From positions 1 to 34,776 of the forward strand of contig URQO01000016.1 in assembly GCA_900550135.1 (NCBI GenBank): a stretch of DNA of 34,776 bases, in the 5' to 3' direction. The DNA is from an uncultured Eubacterium sp. (lineage in GTDB: Bacteria; Bacillota; Clostridia; Lachnospirales; Lachnospiraceae). How positions within the stretch are numbered: the first letter of the stretch is position 1; each line of letters starts with the position of its first letter. Below, in pieces: positions 7,675 through 15,759 of this stretch. The notes beneath the pieces were generated by a model. It saw only the letters and a program-made list of their open reading frames with translations, had not been told where the DNA came from and did not search any database. The translations under genes and the position numbers were made by a program.

Positions 7675-7813
7675 TCTTATTTGTTGTTTTGTTCTGTTTT
7701 CTTAACTGTTCAGGCATCTTAGGTTCATAAAATCCTAAAAATGATGCTGATTCAACAGAAACATTAGCTACAGTCTTTAATACACTTGCAACTAAATTTT
7801 TTCTTTTACTCAT
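7667..7813 (-). CDS. agrD: AgrD-like cyclic autoinducer peptide precursor with a Ser in the ring position
   Basis: The precursor is 48 residues from the ATG at 7813, which has AAAGGAG upstream. A longer frame from 7873 has no ribosome site. It has the three expected parts: a basic amphipathic leader (MSKRKNLVASVLKTVAN), the signal core SASFLGF, and the acidic recognition tail YEPKMPEQL followed by a polar end. Aligned to staphylococcal AgrD on the conserved E-P-K-x-P, Ser24 takes the place of the ring-forming Cys. The predicted mature ring is Ser-Phe-Leu-Gly-Phe, closed as a lactone rather than a thiolactone. Ser-type rings are known from Staphylococcus intermedius and from enterococcal GBAP. 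It overlaps agrB by eight bases. Confidence 0.88.
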   Translation of the reverse strand: MSKRKNLVASVLKTVANVSVESASFLGFYEPKMPEQLRKQNKTTNKNV

Positions 7814-7897
7814 GTATATCTCATCTCCTTTCATAATTTCTTGATTTTGTCTATATAGCATTTTACGTAACAATACTGAATCTCTGTATTGCTTAGT

Positions 7898-7969
7898 TAG
7901 ACATTAGCACAATTTGTCATATTAAAGTAAAAATGTGTTTAATTGGTAGGAAATATTGCGTAAATGGTA
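7898..7969 (-). promoter_or_regulatory. candidate agrDB promoter with two LytTR-type direct repeats
   Basis: On the minus strand two near-identical sites, TACCATTTA (7961-7969) and TACCAATTA (7940-7948), stand exactly 21 bp apart, two helical turns. That is the usual layout for LytTR-domain regulators such as AgrA. A candidate core promoter follows, TTTACT-17-GCTAAT, ending near 7900; its weak -35 would suit activation. The block lies between the terminator behind the kinase gene and the agrD start. It is the natural target of the LytTR regulator encoded upstream. Function is inferred. Confidence 0.6.
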
Positions 7970-7978
7970 TTTTTAAGT

Positions 7979-8018
7979 AAAAAAATACTGCAAAATTATC
8001 CAAAAATAATCTTGCAGT
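7979..8018 (-). terminator. intrinsic terminator after the agr sensor kinase gene
   Basis: ACTGCAA (7987-7993) pairs with TTGCAGT (8012-8018), with an inner ATTAT/ATAAT stem. On the minus strand the hairpin is followed by A and seven T. It separates the regulator/kinase transcript from agrDB, which then needs its own promoter. Confidence 0.75.
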
Positions 8019-8082
8019 TTAATTATGTAAACCTTTAACAATTGATAAAAGTTAGTTTTCCCTAAATCAAAAGTTTTAATTT

Positions 8083-9372
8083 TTATTTATTTAGTAACAT
8101 TACTGTAACTATAACATCGCCGTCTTTTTTATCTATTTCATAACTTCCATTGTATTTTTCCACAATTCCCTGAATATTTTTAATTCCAATACCATGAAAT
8201 ATACTATTGCTCTTTGTTGTACTCATATTAAATGGCAAATCACCCTGAAAAGTATTTATTACCTTAATAATCAACAGGTTCTTCATTTCCTTAATGATCA
8301 CTTCTATGCGTTTTTCTTCCTGAGTTGCACTGGCTTCTATTGCATTATCAATTAAATTTCCCAGTATACATGCCAAATCTGTATCTTCTATTTTGCAATT
8401 CTGCGGAACAATGGCGTTAACCAGAAATACTATTCCTTTTTCTTCAGCCAAATTTTGTTTCGTATTCACAATAGCATCTACAATTCCATTACCTGTCTTA
8501 ATATAAAACAACTTTTGCTCCATCATTTCATTTTCTTTTTCAATAAATGATTTTATCTTTTCAACATTACCCACATCTGCCCATTGTTTCAAGGCTATTA
8601 TCTTATGCTTATAATCATGAATACTACTACGCCACATATTAAATGCATGTTCAGTATCCCGACTTGCTTTCATAATCATTTTGTTCTGCAATTCTAAAAG
8701 TGCCATATCCTGACTTTGCTTATAATTCTCCGTCATTTTTACAATTAACTGAAAAACCGCAATCATAAGAATAAATGAGCCCACAAAAAAGATAATGGCA
8801 AAAGCTCTGAATTTTTCATTATTATATATTGCATTCATTCCTATTACATAATAATTTGCCGACAGCAAAACGAAAGCAATCAGACAAATTAGTACGATAT
8901 ATTTCTTTAATATTTCAATCTTGTTTTTGTTGATTTTGTATATCATGTACACCATTGTAGCCAGCATGATTTTTGACAAAAACAGGCAACATACTCTTTG
9001 AATACTCTGCTCGTTTAATAGGAATTCTGATGTTGTATTAAACGCAATTGCAACAACCTGTGCAATAATAAAATCCGCTACCGAAAGAATGACCATATAT
9101 ATAAATGTAAGTCCTGTTAGAAAAATAATCTGTTTTTTATAAACGATATACTGTAACATACACATAATACCAATGGATAGTGCAGTTGTATAATATGAAA
9201 ACAGACTTACCCTGTTTACCAAAATCATTAAAACCGCAATAATTAGTGAACATATAATCCTTGTACTTTTCTTTACTTTGTTGTCACGTAAAAATATTCC
9301 GCAAAATATGCTACCTATGTATGCTTCTGCAAAAGTTGCCCAATACTCAAATACCCAAAACAATATACTCAT
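8083..9372 (-). CDS. AgrC-like sensor histidine kinase (GHKL ATPase)
   Basis: About 429 residues. The N-terminal half has six or so membrane segments and would form the peptide sensor. The C-terminal half is a kinase of the HPK10/GHKL type: phospho-acceptor segment SSIHDYKHKI, N box ILGNLIDNAIEA, G box HGIGIKNI. I start it at the ATG at 9372. GGAGAG lies seven bases before it, and it overlaps the regulator stop as ATGA. A TTG start at 9387 would contain the ribosome site. It would phosphorylate the LytTR regulator on binding the cyclic peptide made by AgrB and AgrD. The pairing is inferred from gene order and family. Confidence 0.88.
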   Translation of the reverse strand: MSILFWVFEYWATFAEAYIGSIFCGIFLRDNKVKKSTRIICSLIIAVLMILVNRVSLFSYYTTALSIGIMCMLQYIVYKKQIIFLTGLTFIYMVILSVADFIIAQVVAIAFNTTSEFLLNEQSIQRVCCLFLSKIMLATMVYMIYKINKNKIEILKKYIVLICLIAFVLLSANYYVIGMNAIYNNEKFRAFAIIFFVGSFILMIAVFQLIVKMTENYKQSQDMALLELQNKMIMKASRDTEHAFNMWRSSIHDYKHKIIALKQWADVGNVEKIKSFIEKENEMMEQKLFYIKTGNGIVDAIVNTKQNLAEEKGIVFLVNAIVPQNCKIEDTDLACILGNLIDNAIEASATQEEKRIEVIIKEMKNLLIIKVINTFQGDLPFNMSTTKSNSIFHGIGIKNIQGIVEKYNGSYEIDKKDGDVIVTVMLLNK

Positions 9373-10094
9373 ACTCTGTCTCTCCAATATTTTAATACTT
9401 TTATTTTTACATCTTTTATCCTTCTTCTACTAACAATCAGACGCTTTCCATTATCCAGTGTTATGTCATAACCTGAATATTCTTTAATATATTTTGTATT
9501 TACCACGCAACCACTGTGTATCTGAACAAAATCTTCATCGCACAGCTCATTGTTAAATTCTTTTACTGTTTTGCGTGAAATGTATTCTCTTCCATTAGCT
9601 GTATAAATTTTCAATTTTCGCGCATCTATTTCGAAATACATAATATCCGTATGTTTTAACTTTACTTCCCCATCATCGGTTTTAACAATTATGCTTTTTC
9701 TTATTTGGTTCATAATAAAGTTATATGCAGACTTAAGTGCCGGCAGTATTTCCTGCTTCATTTTATTTTTTCTAATATATCTGTAAGGACGATATTTTAT
9801 GGACTCAAAAACATATTGTTCGTGTGCAGAAATAAAAATAAGTATAACTTCTGACTTGGATTTTCTTATCTTCTCTGCCACCTCAAGACCTGAAATATTG
9901 GGCATATCTATGTCTAAAAATAAAATGTCAAAGTTCTCTTTTTCATCGCAAATTAGCTCAACAATTCTTTCTCCATCTGTATACGGATATGTCTCTACGT
10001 CAATATCCAAATTGTTTGCAGCATCTACCAGTTCTTTATGAATCATAGCCAATGAGTCCTGTTGATCATCACAAATTGCTACACTAATTTGCAT
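9369..10094 (-). CDS. LytTR-family response regulator (AgrA-like)
   Basis: A 241-residue two-domain regulator. The receiver domain (about 1-125) shows the acidic pair Asp9-Asp10, phospho-acceptor Asp61 in FLDIDMP, and Lys109. The LytTR DNA-binding domain covers about 135-241 (DIMYFEIDARKLKIYT, FVQIHSGCVVNTKYI, VSRRRIKDVK). Such domains bind paired 9-bp direct repeats about 21 bp apart, exactly the layout found upstream of agrD. The ribosome site AAAGGAGG is strong. It is the first gene of a unit with the kinase (ATGA overlap). Autoregulation of agrDB is the expected circuit, but this is inference. Confidence 0.92.
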   Translation of the reverse strand: MQISVAICDDQQDSLAMIHKELVDAANNLDIDVETYPYTDGERIVELICDEKENFDILFLDIDMPNISGLEVAEKIRKSKSEVILIFISAHEQYVFESIKYRPYRYIRKNKMKQEILPALKSAYNFIMNQIRKSIIVKTDDGEVKLKHTDIMYFEIDARKLKIYTANGREYISRKTVKEFNNELCDEDFVQIHSGCVVNTKYIKEYSGYDITLDNGKRLIVSRRRIKDVKIKVLKYWRDRV

Positions 10095-10248
10095 ATATGT
10101 TTCCTCCTTTGCATTTTGTAAAGCATTATTATATCATAAATAAAACTCAAATTGATACTTCTCTATTTTTTAATCTGCTTCTTTTGTCTTTTAAATCAGT
10201 GTTAAATAAAAAATACACACTCAATTCTCTCACCAAACGAGAATTTTG

Positions 10249-10428
10249 CTATATTATAAAAAATCCTATACATAGTATCATAACAATTGCCATTATCACC
10301 ATAAAAATACCTATCAGACATAAAGAAATCAAAAGCCAAGGTGCTATTTTCTTTCTGTTATATATACTTGATGCAAAAAGTATTATTTTACTGATAAGGA
10401 CAATTTTAATACTTGGAAATCCAATTAT
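10249..10428 (-). pseudogene. possible remnant of a small two-span membrane protein
   Basis: A 59-codon minus-strand open stretch with two hydrophobic segments around SIYNRKKIAPW. It is bounded upstream by an in-frame TAA and has no ATG, GTG or ribosome site at its 5' end; the first ATG comes late. The hydrophobic-polar layout resembles the 77-residue protein at 5603-5836 (second-span context NxxRxxxxxAxLI), so it may be the decayed end of a relative. Chance is not excluded in DNA this AT-rich. Confidence 0.3.
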
Positions 10429-10460
10429 TTAGAACGCCATAAATCGGCTTTGCTTTAAAA

Positions 10461-10489
10461 ATCGTGTGTGATTACAAATCACACACGAT
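10461..10489 (-). terminator. perfect 13-bp hairpin terminator
   Basis: ATCGTGTGTGATT (10461-10473) pairs perfectly with 10477-10489 around the loop ACA. On the minus strand TTTTT follows (fifth T from the flanking base). It is the last of five hairpins after tuf. In the 466 bases between the remnant and tuf (10433-10899) I see only hairpins and the structured repeat, no gene. Confidence 0.65.
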
Positions 10490-10570
10490 ATATATAAGGG
10501 ATTACCCCCATGCTTGACAGAGAGCCAGAAAAGTTAAACAAAGTAGTACCATTTTAGTACCACTAAAAGA

Positions 10571-10679
10571 AAAAGGACTTAGGAAAACTCCTAGATAAGC
10601 CTTTATATGTTACGCAAGCATATCTTATTGATTACTCCGTAATCAATAAGCTCGCGTCATTCATAGAATGCCTGCGAGC
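10571..10679. repeat. cluster of three perfect or near-perfect palindromes
   Basis: First, an imperfect stem at 10574-10602, with TAGGA/TCCTA inside AAGG/CCTT arms. Second, a 12-bp perfect stem CTTATTGATTAC (10624-10635) / GTAATCAATAAG (10639-10650) with loop TCC. Third, GCTCGC (10650-10655) / GCGAGC (10674-10679) with an inner CATTC/GAATG stem. None has a good T-run. They lie head to tail between two strong terminators and no gene overlaps them. Confidence 0.6.
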
Positions 10680-10692
10680 CCTATAAACAAAG

Positions 10693-10730
10693 GAAAACCA
10701 CGGTTTCGTGTAAACACGACCGTGGTTTTC
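10693..10730. terminator. strong bidirectional hairpin terminator
   Basis: GAAAACCACGGT (10693-10704) pairs with ACCGTGGTTTTC (10719-10730), with an inner CGTGT/ACACG stem (10707-10711 / 10714-10718). T-rich DNA flanks both sides. This is the second terminator behind tuf. Confidence 0.75.
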
Positions 10731-10767
10731 TTTATTTATAGTGACCTTGCGCTCTATTCACGAGAAC

Positions 10768-10812
10768 ACCTCGATTACGCTCACGCTTCATCTCGGTCGG
10801 GACTGTCGTCCC
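10768..10812 (-). repeat. structured repeat element, copy A (downstream of tuf)
   Basis: Two adjacent stems. Stem 1 is GGGAC (10799-10803) / GTCCC (10808-10812) with a four-base loop. Stem 2 is ACC (10768-10770) / GGT (10795-10797), enclosing a conserved core that reads TCGATTnCGCT...CGCTnCATCTC on the plus strand. A second copy at 14498-14543 has the same core and the same architecture but different, still complementary, stem bases. Confidence 0.6.
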
Positions 10813-10828
10813 ATAAATAAGCAAAAGA

Positions 10829-10862
10829 AAGTCCGTCTGAATGCAAGCATTCAAACGGACTT
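10829..10862 (-). terminator. intrinsic terminator of tuf
   Basis: AAGTCCGT (10829-10836) pairs with ACGGACTT (10855-10862), with an inner TGAATGC/GCATTCA stem across one mismatch. On the minus strand TTTCTTTT follows. It begins 38 bases after the tuf stop. Confidence 0.85.
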
Positions 10863-10899
10863 ATTTTACTTATTTATTGTTCTCGTAGTGTCACGAAAA

Positions 10900-12087
10900 T
10901 TATTCAATAATTGTAGCTACCTTACCTGAACCTACTGTTCTACCACCTTCACGGATAGCGAATCCAAGACCCTGTTCCATAGCGATTGGGTGAATAAGTT
11001 CAACTGTGATTTCTACGTTGTCACCAGGCATGCACATTTCTGTACCTTCTGGTAAGTTACAAACACCAGTTACGTCAGTTGTTCTGAAGTAGAACTGTGG
11101 TCTGTAGTTGTTGAAGAAAGGAGTATGACGTCCACCTTCATCCTTTGTTAAAACGTAAACCTGAGCAGTAAACTTCTTATGGCATGTTACTGTACCTGGC
11201 TTAGCAAGAACCTGACCTCTTTCGATCTGGTCTCTGTTGATACCTCTTAAAAGAGCACCAATGTTATCACCAGCCTGAGCTTCATCAAGAAGCTTTCTGA
11301 ACATTTCGATACCTGTGATAACTGTCTTCTGTGTTTCTTCCTTAACACCGATGATTTCAACTTCATCGTTTAAGTGAAGTGTTCCTCTTTCTACTCTACC
11401 TGTAGCAACTGTACCACGACCTGTGATTGTGAATACGTCTTCTACTGGCATTAAGAAAGGCTTATCTGTATCTCTTTCTGGATCTGGGAAGTATTCATCT
11501 ACTGCATCCATTAATTCCATGATCTTGTCTCCCCATTCTGATGATGGATCTTCAAGAGCCTTAAGAGCTGAACCCTTAATGATTGGTGAATCTTCGAAAC
11601 CATATTCGTCAAGAATTTCTGTAACGTCCATTTCTACTAATTCTAATAATTCTTCATCGTCTACCATATCACATTTGTTCATGAATACAACGATTTTTGG
11701 AACACCTACCTGACGTGAAAGTAAGATATGTTCCTTTGTCTGAGCCATAACACCGTCAGTAGCAGCTACAACAAGGATAGCACCGTCCATCTGAGCAGCA
11801 CCAGTGATCATGTTCTTTACATAGTCAGCATGGCCTGGGCAGTCAACGTGAGCGTAATGTCTTTTTTCTGTTTCATATTCTACGTGAGCTGTTGAGATAG
11901 TGATACCTCTTTCTCTTTCTTCTGGAGCCTTATCGATGTTAGCGAAATCTACAGCATCATTTCCAGCTACTCTTTCAGATAATACCTTAGTAATAGCTGC
12001 TGTTAAAGTAGTTTTACCATGATCGACATGTCCGATTGTACCAATATTACAATGTGGTTTTGTTCTTTCAAACTTAGCTTTTGCCAT
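10900..12087 (-). CDS. tuf: elongation factor Tu
   Basis: The 395-residue, full-length GTPase that brings aminoacyl-tRNA to the ribosome. G1 is GHVDHGKTTLTAAIT near residue 19, the switch region RGITISTAHVEYE, G3 DCPGHADY, G4 NKCD, and GSALKAL. The C-terminal domains end in GGRTVGSGKVATIIE. AGGAGG stands ten bases before the ATG. It follows fusA after 123 bases, as in most bacterial str operons, but a good promoter in that gap means it can be made independently. A strong terminator follows. Confidence 0.98.
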   Translation of the reverse strand: MAKAKFERTKPHCNIGTIGHVDHGKTTLTAAITKVLSERVAGNDAVDFANIDKAPEERERGITISTAHVEYETEKRHYAHVDCPGHADYVKNMITGAAQMDGAILVVAATDGVMAQTKEHILLSRQVGVPKIVVFMNKCDMVDDEELLELVEMDVTEILDEYGFEDSPIIKGSALKALEDPSSEWGDKIMELMDAVDEYFPDPERDTDKPFLMPVEDVFTITGRGTVATGRVERGTLHLNDEVEIIGVKEETQKTVITGIEMFRKLLDEAQAGDNIGALLRGINRDQIERGQVLAKPGTVTCHKKFTAQVYVLTKDEGGRHTPFFNNYRPQFYFRTTDVTGVCNLPEGTEMCMPGDNVEITVELIHPIAMEQGLGFAIREGGRTVGSGKVATIIE

Positions 12088-12164
12088 TTTTGTAATCCTC
12101 CTAATTTGATTAAATATTAATTTTAATAACTGACCTATTTGGTCTAATTCAAAAGGCTATCCCC

Positions 12165-12193
12165 ATTATATTTTATAATGGGAATATTTTCAA
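12165..12193 (-). promoter_or_regulatory. sigma-A promoter for tuf within the fusA-tuf gap
   Basis: On the minus strand TTGAAA (12188-12193), a 17-base spacer and TATAAT (12165-12170). The -35 box lies 17 bases after the fusA stop. A perfect 9-bp palindrome CCCATTATA/TATAATGGG covers the -10 box and part of the spacer. The 5' leader would be about 70 bases. Confidence 0.75.
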
Positions 12194-12210
12194 CCCTTAT
12201 TTTGTTTTTA

Positions 12211-14328
12211 CTAGTTAGCCTTTGATGAAACAATCTTGTCCTGAACTGACTTTGGAGCCTGTTCATATTTCTCAAAGAACATTGAGTAGTTACCACGACC
12301 CTGTGTCTTTGAACGAAGGTCTGTTGAGTAACCAAACATTTCTGAAAGTGGAACGAATGCTCTTACGATCTTTCCTCCACCAAGGTCATCCATGCTTTCG
12401 ATTCTACCACGACGTGAGTTAATGTCACCAATAACATCACCCATGTATTCTTCAGGCATTGTTACTTCAACCTTCATAATAGGCTCAAGTAATACTGCTT
12501 CACCCTTGTTCATAGCATCCTTAAATGCCATAGAACCGGCAATGTGGAATGCCATTTCTGATGAATCGACTTCATGATATGATCCATCGTAAACTGTTGC
12601 ATGTACACCAAGTACTGGGAATCCTGCAACAATACCTGTCTGTGCAGCTTCTTCAATACCTGCGCCTACAGCTGGAATATATTCCTTAGGAATGTTACCA
12701 CCAACTACAGTTGATTCAAACTTGAATGTTTCTTCACCGTTTGGATCCATTGGCTCAAATTTAACTTTACAGTGTCCGTACTGTCCACGACCACCAGACT
12801 GCTTAGCATATTTGCTATCAACGTCTACAGCCTTAGTAAATGTTTCTTTGTATGCAACCTGTGGTGCACCAACATTTGCTTCAACTTTGTATTCACGAAG
12901 AAGTCTGTCTACGATAACTTCCAAATGAAGTTCACCCATACCTGCGATGATTGTCTGACCAGTTTCCTGATCTGTATGAGCTCTAAATGTAGGATCTTCT
13001 TCAGCAAGTTTTGCTAAAGCTTCACCCATCTTACCCTGATCATTCTTTGTCTTAGGCTCGATAGCAAGCTCAATAACAGGTTCTGGGAATTCCATTGATT
13101 CTAAGATAACCGGATGCTGTTCATCACAGATTGTATCACCTGTTGTTGTAAGTTTGAAACCTACAGCAGCTGCGATATCACCTGAGTAAACTTTATCAAG
13201 TTCTGATCTTGTGTTAGCATGCATCTGTAAGATACGTCCAACACGCTCTTTTTTATTCTTTGTAGCATTTAATACGTATGAACCTGAGTTCAATGTACCA
13301 GAGTAAACTCTGAAGAATGCTAATTTTCCTACGAATGGGTCTGACATAATCTTGAATGCTAATGCAGCAAATGGTTCATCATCTGATGATCTACGTGTTA
13401 CTTCATTACCATCTTCGTCAGTACCTGTGATGTCAGGAATGTCTGTTGGAGCTGGCATAAATTCAATTACACCATCTAACATCTTCTGAACACCTTTGTT
13501 CTTGTAAGCTGAACCACAGTATACAGGAACTGCTTCACAAGCGATTGTAGCTCTTCTTAAAACTTTCTTAAGATCGTCTACTGAAGGTTCTTCACCCTCT
13601 AAATACTGCATCATAAGGTCATCATCTAATTCACAAATCTTTTCGATTAAGTTGTCATGCCATTCATTAGCAAGATCCTTTAAATCATCAGGGATTGTTG
13701 TGATTTCGATATCTTCACCCTTATCATCTTTGTAGTAGTATGCATCCATTTCAAATAAGTCGATTAATCCAATGAAATCGTCTTCTTTTCCAATAGGAAT
13801 CTGAACTGGGATTGCATTTTTGCCCAAACGATCAATGATTGTCTGAACTGAATAAAAGAAATCTGCACCCATTTTATCCATCTTGTTGATGAATGCCATA
13901 CGTGGTACATTGTATGTGTCAGCCTGACGCCATACGTTTTCTGACTGAGGTTCTACACCTGCTTTAGCATCGAATACACCTACAGCACCGTCTAATACAC
14001 GAAGTGAACGTTCTACTTCTACTGTGAAGTCAACGTGTCCCGGTGTATCAATGATGTTGATACGATGTTCTTTTGCTCCAGCCTTTGGTTTATGATGGTC
14101 TTCTAATGTCCAATGGCATGTTGTAGCAGCTGAAGTGATTGTGATACCTCTTTCTTTTTCCTGCTCCATCCAGTCCATAGTAGCATTACCATCATGAGTA
14201 TCACCAATCTTATAGTTAACACCAGTATAATATAAGATACGCTCTGTTAATGTTGTTTTACCAGCATCGATATGAGCCATAATACCAATGTTTCTTGTTC
14301 TCTCTAATGGATATTCTCTTCCAGCCAA
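12211..14328 (-). CDS. fusA: elongation factor G
   Basis: The 705-residue translocase GTPase. G1 is AHIDAGKTTLTERIL, the switch ERGITITSAATT, G3 DTPGHVDF, G4 NKMD. Domain IV/V motifs are present (GGRGQYGHCKV, MSGYSTDLRS-type MFGYSTDLRSKTQGRG). The start is TTG at 14328, with AGGAGG seven bases before it. A TTG start is uncommon for so highly expressed a gene. It lies between rpsG and tuf in the usual order, but with a 293-base gap after rpsG that holds structured repeat DNA. A small hairpin (CTAAAAGC/GCTTTAG, 14352-14370) stands just before the ribosome site. Confidence 0.98.
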   Translation of the reverse strand: MAGREYPLERTRNIGIMAHIDAGKTTLTERILYYTGVNYKIGDTHDGNATMDWMEQEKERGITITSAATTCHWTLEDHHKPKAGAKEHRINIIDTPGHVDFTVEVERSLRVLDGAVGVFDAKAGVEPQSENVWRQADTYNVPRMAFINKMDKMGADFFYSVQTIIDRLGKNAIPVQIPIGKEDDFIGLIDLFEMDAYYYKDDKGEDIEITTIPDDLKDLANEWHDNLIEKICELDDDLMMQYLEGEEPSVDDLKKVLRRATIACEAVPVYCGSAYKNKGVQKMLDGVIEFMPAPTDIPDITGTDEDGNEVTRRSSDDEPFAALAFKIMSDPFVGKLAFFRVYSGTLNSGSYVLNATKNKKERVGRILQMHANTRSELDKVYSGDIAAAVGFKLTTTGDTICDEQHPVILESMEFPEPVIELAIEPKTKNDQGKMGEALAKLAEEDPTFRAHTDQETGQTIIAGMGELHLEVIVDRLLREYKVEANVGAPQVAYKETFTKAVDVDSKYAKQSGGRGQYGHCKVKFEPMDPNGEETFKFESTVVGGNIPKEYIPAVGAGIEEAAQTGIVAGFPVLGVHATVYDGSYHEVDSSEMAFHIAGSMAFKDAMNKGEAVLLEPIMKVEVTMPEEYMGDVIGDINSRRGRIESMDDLGGGKIVRAFVPLSEMFGYSTDLRSKTQGRGNYSMFFEKYEQAPKSVQDKIVSSKAN

Positions 14329-14490
14329 GATTTTTTCCTCCTCTTTTTAATCTAAAGCTTACGCTTTTAGTATGTCATACATTTCTGTATATTAATCAAT
14401 TTTATTATTGTCGCCCGATTTCTTAAATAAACTTTTCCTACCTGTAAATCACCTAAATAATTTTTTTAAGTATCTCAAGTTTGCCATTTA

Positions 14491-14612
14491 AGAATCGCTA
14501 GCTCGATTCCGCTTCGCTACATCTCGCTAGAGTCTGGCGACTCATAATCTCTGCAAAACAATTATGTATTTGTGCGAGCACAATACATATTGTTTTTTGA
14601 GATTGCGATTCT
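14491..14612 (-). repeat. composite palindromic element between rpsG and fusA, including structured repeat copy B
   Basis: Outer arms AGAATCGC (14491-14498) and GCGATTCT (14605-14612) enclose two parts. Part one, 14498-14543, is copy B of the structured repeat: stem CTAGC/GCTAG around the conserved core, then GAGTC/GACTC with loop TGGC. Part two, 14546-14604, is a long hairpin: AATCTC/GAGATT, then about 19 paired bases with two bulges (AAACAAT...TTGTGC, loop GA). On the minus strand only a weak T-run follows, so terminator function is uncertain. The element starts ten bases after the rpsG stop. Confidence 0.65.
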
Positions 14613-14621
14613 TGTAGATAA

Positions 14622-15092
14622 CTAGAATCTATAATGTGCGAAAGCCTTGTTAGCTTCTGCCATCTTATGCATGTCTTCACGCTTCTTAACTGATGAACCA
14701 GTGTTGTTAGCGGCGTCCATGATTTCATTTGCTAATCTTTCTACCATTGTCTTCTCGCTTCTCTGGCGTGAGTACAATGTAATCCAACGAAGTCCTAAAG
14801 CCTGTCTTCTTTCAGGTCTAACCTCAATAGGTACCTGATAAGTAGCACCACCAATACGTCTAGCCTTAACTTCTAAAGCCGGCATAACATTATTCATAGC
14901 TTCTTCGAATACTTCAATAGCATCTTTTCCTGTTTCTTCAGCAATCTTATCGAAAGCTCCGTAAACGATTTTCTGAGCTACACCTTTCTTACCGTCTAAC
15001 ATAACGTTGTTGATAAGTTTTGTAACTACGATGCTACCATACATAGGATCTGCTAAAATTTCTCTCTTCTGAGTATGTCCTTTACGTGGCAC
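14622..15092 (-). CDS. rpsG: 30S ribosomal protein S7
   Basis: The 156-residue assembly protein of the 30S head. The start is GTG at 15092 (PRKGHTQKREILADPMYGS), seven codons inside a longer open frame. The ribosome site AAGGAGGG precedes it, and 156 residues is the normal S7 length. Conserved stretches include GKKGVAQKIVYGAFD, VKARRIGGATYQVPIEV and the C-terminal MAEANKAFAHYRF. It follows rpsL by 161 bases, a longer gap than usual for this pair, with no recognised element in it. Confidence 0.97.
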   Translation of the reverse strand: MPRKGHTQKREILADPMYGSIVVTKLINNVMLDGKKGVAQKIVYGAFDKIAEETGKDAIEVFEEAMNNVMPALEVKARRIGGATYQVPIEVRPERRQALGLRWITLYSRQRSEKTMVERLANEIMDAANNTGSSVKKREDMHKMAEANKAFAHYRF

Positions 15093-15253
15093 GTTACTTC
15101 CCTCCTTAATCAATTTTCAATTAAATCTTCGGTACTCACAAAAGTTGTGTCCTTGCTCACGGCTTTAGACTGTATATATACATAACTCTAATAACCGTTA
15201 CAAATCATTCAACCTGTGACTGACTATCTCTGTAGTCATCCTACTTATTGAGC

Positions 15254-15667
15254 CTATTTTTTAGGTCTCTTAGCGCCGTACTTAGAACGTGCCTGGCGTC
15301 TATTTGCAACACCTGCAGTATCTAATGTACCTCTAATGATATGATATCTTGTACCTGGTAAATCTTTTACTCTACCACCACGGATAAGAACAACGCTATG
15401 TTCCTGAAGGTTGTGACCTTCACCTGGGATATAACTTGTTACTTCGATACCATTAGATAAACGAACTCTGGCGATTTTTCTAAGAGCTGAGTTAGGCTTC
15501 TTAGGTGTAGCAGTCTTAACAGCTGTACATACACCACGCTTCTGTGGAGAAGCTGTGTCGTTCATCTTTTTGTTTAAAGAGTTGTATGTCTTTAACAAAG
15601 CTGGTGCTGTTGACTTCTTAACCGCTGACTTACGTCCTTTTCTTACTAACTGGTTAAATGTAGGCAT
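15254..15667 (-). CDS. rpsL: 30S ribosomal protein S12
   Basis: The 137-residue decoding-centre protein, first gene of the str cluster. It has the universal PKKPNSALRKIARVRLSNG block and GGRVKDLPGTRYHIIRG. The lysines in KKPNSA and RVKDLPG that are replaced in streptomycin-resistant mutants are wild type. AGGAGGTG precedes the ATG. Transcription most likely starts at the consensus promoter 93 bases upstream. Confidence 0.98.
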   Translation of the reverse strand: MPTFNQLVRKGRKSAVKKSTAPALLKTYNSLNKKMNDTASPQKRGVCTAVKTATPKKPNSALRKIARVRLSNGIEVTSYIPGEGHNLQEHSVVLIRGGRVKDLPGTRYHIIRGTLDTAGVANRRQARSKYGAKRPKK

Positions 15668-15759
15668 TCCTGTTTCACCTCCTGTTACTAGAATTATGTG
15701 TTAAATCGTTACACTGCAAGGCAAAATGGCACAATACACCCTTTTGCGCATGCTTTTCC

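Noticed and set aside
10097..10432. Plus-strand open frame of 111 codons starting beside the response regulator
   Set aside because: There is no ribosome site, and it begins opposite the regulator's own ribosome site. The minus-strand reading of the same DNA looks more protein-like.
10500..10560. Attachment site or integrase 3' end suggested by the repeat AGTACCA
   Set aside because: The repeat is only a few bases long, no recombinase gene is near, and I could not match it to a known element.
12144..12335. Minus-strand frame overlapping the fusA end
   Set aside because: It is a shadow of fusA in another frame, and it covers the tuf promoter.
14498..14728. Minus-strand open frame overlapping the end of rpsG
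   Set aside because: It is a shifted-frame reading of rpsG that runs into the palindromic element.
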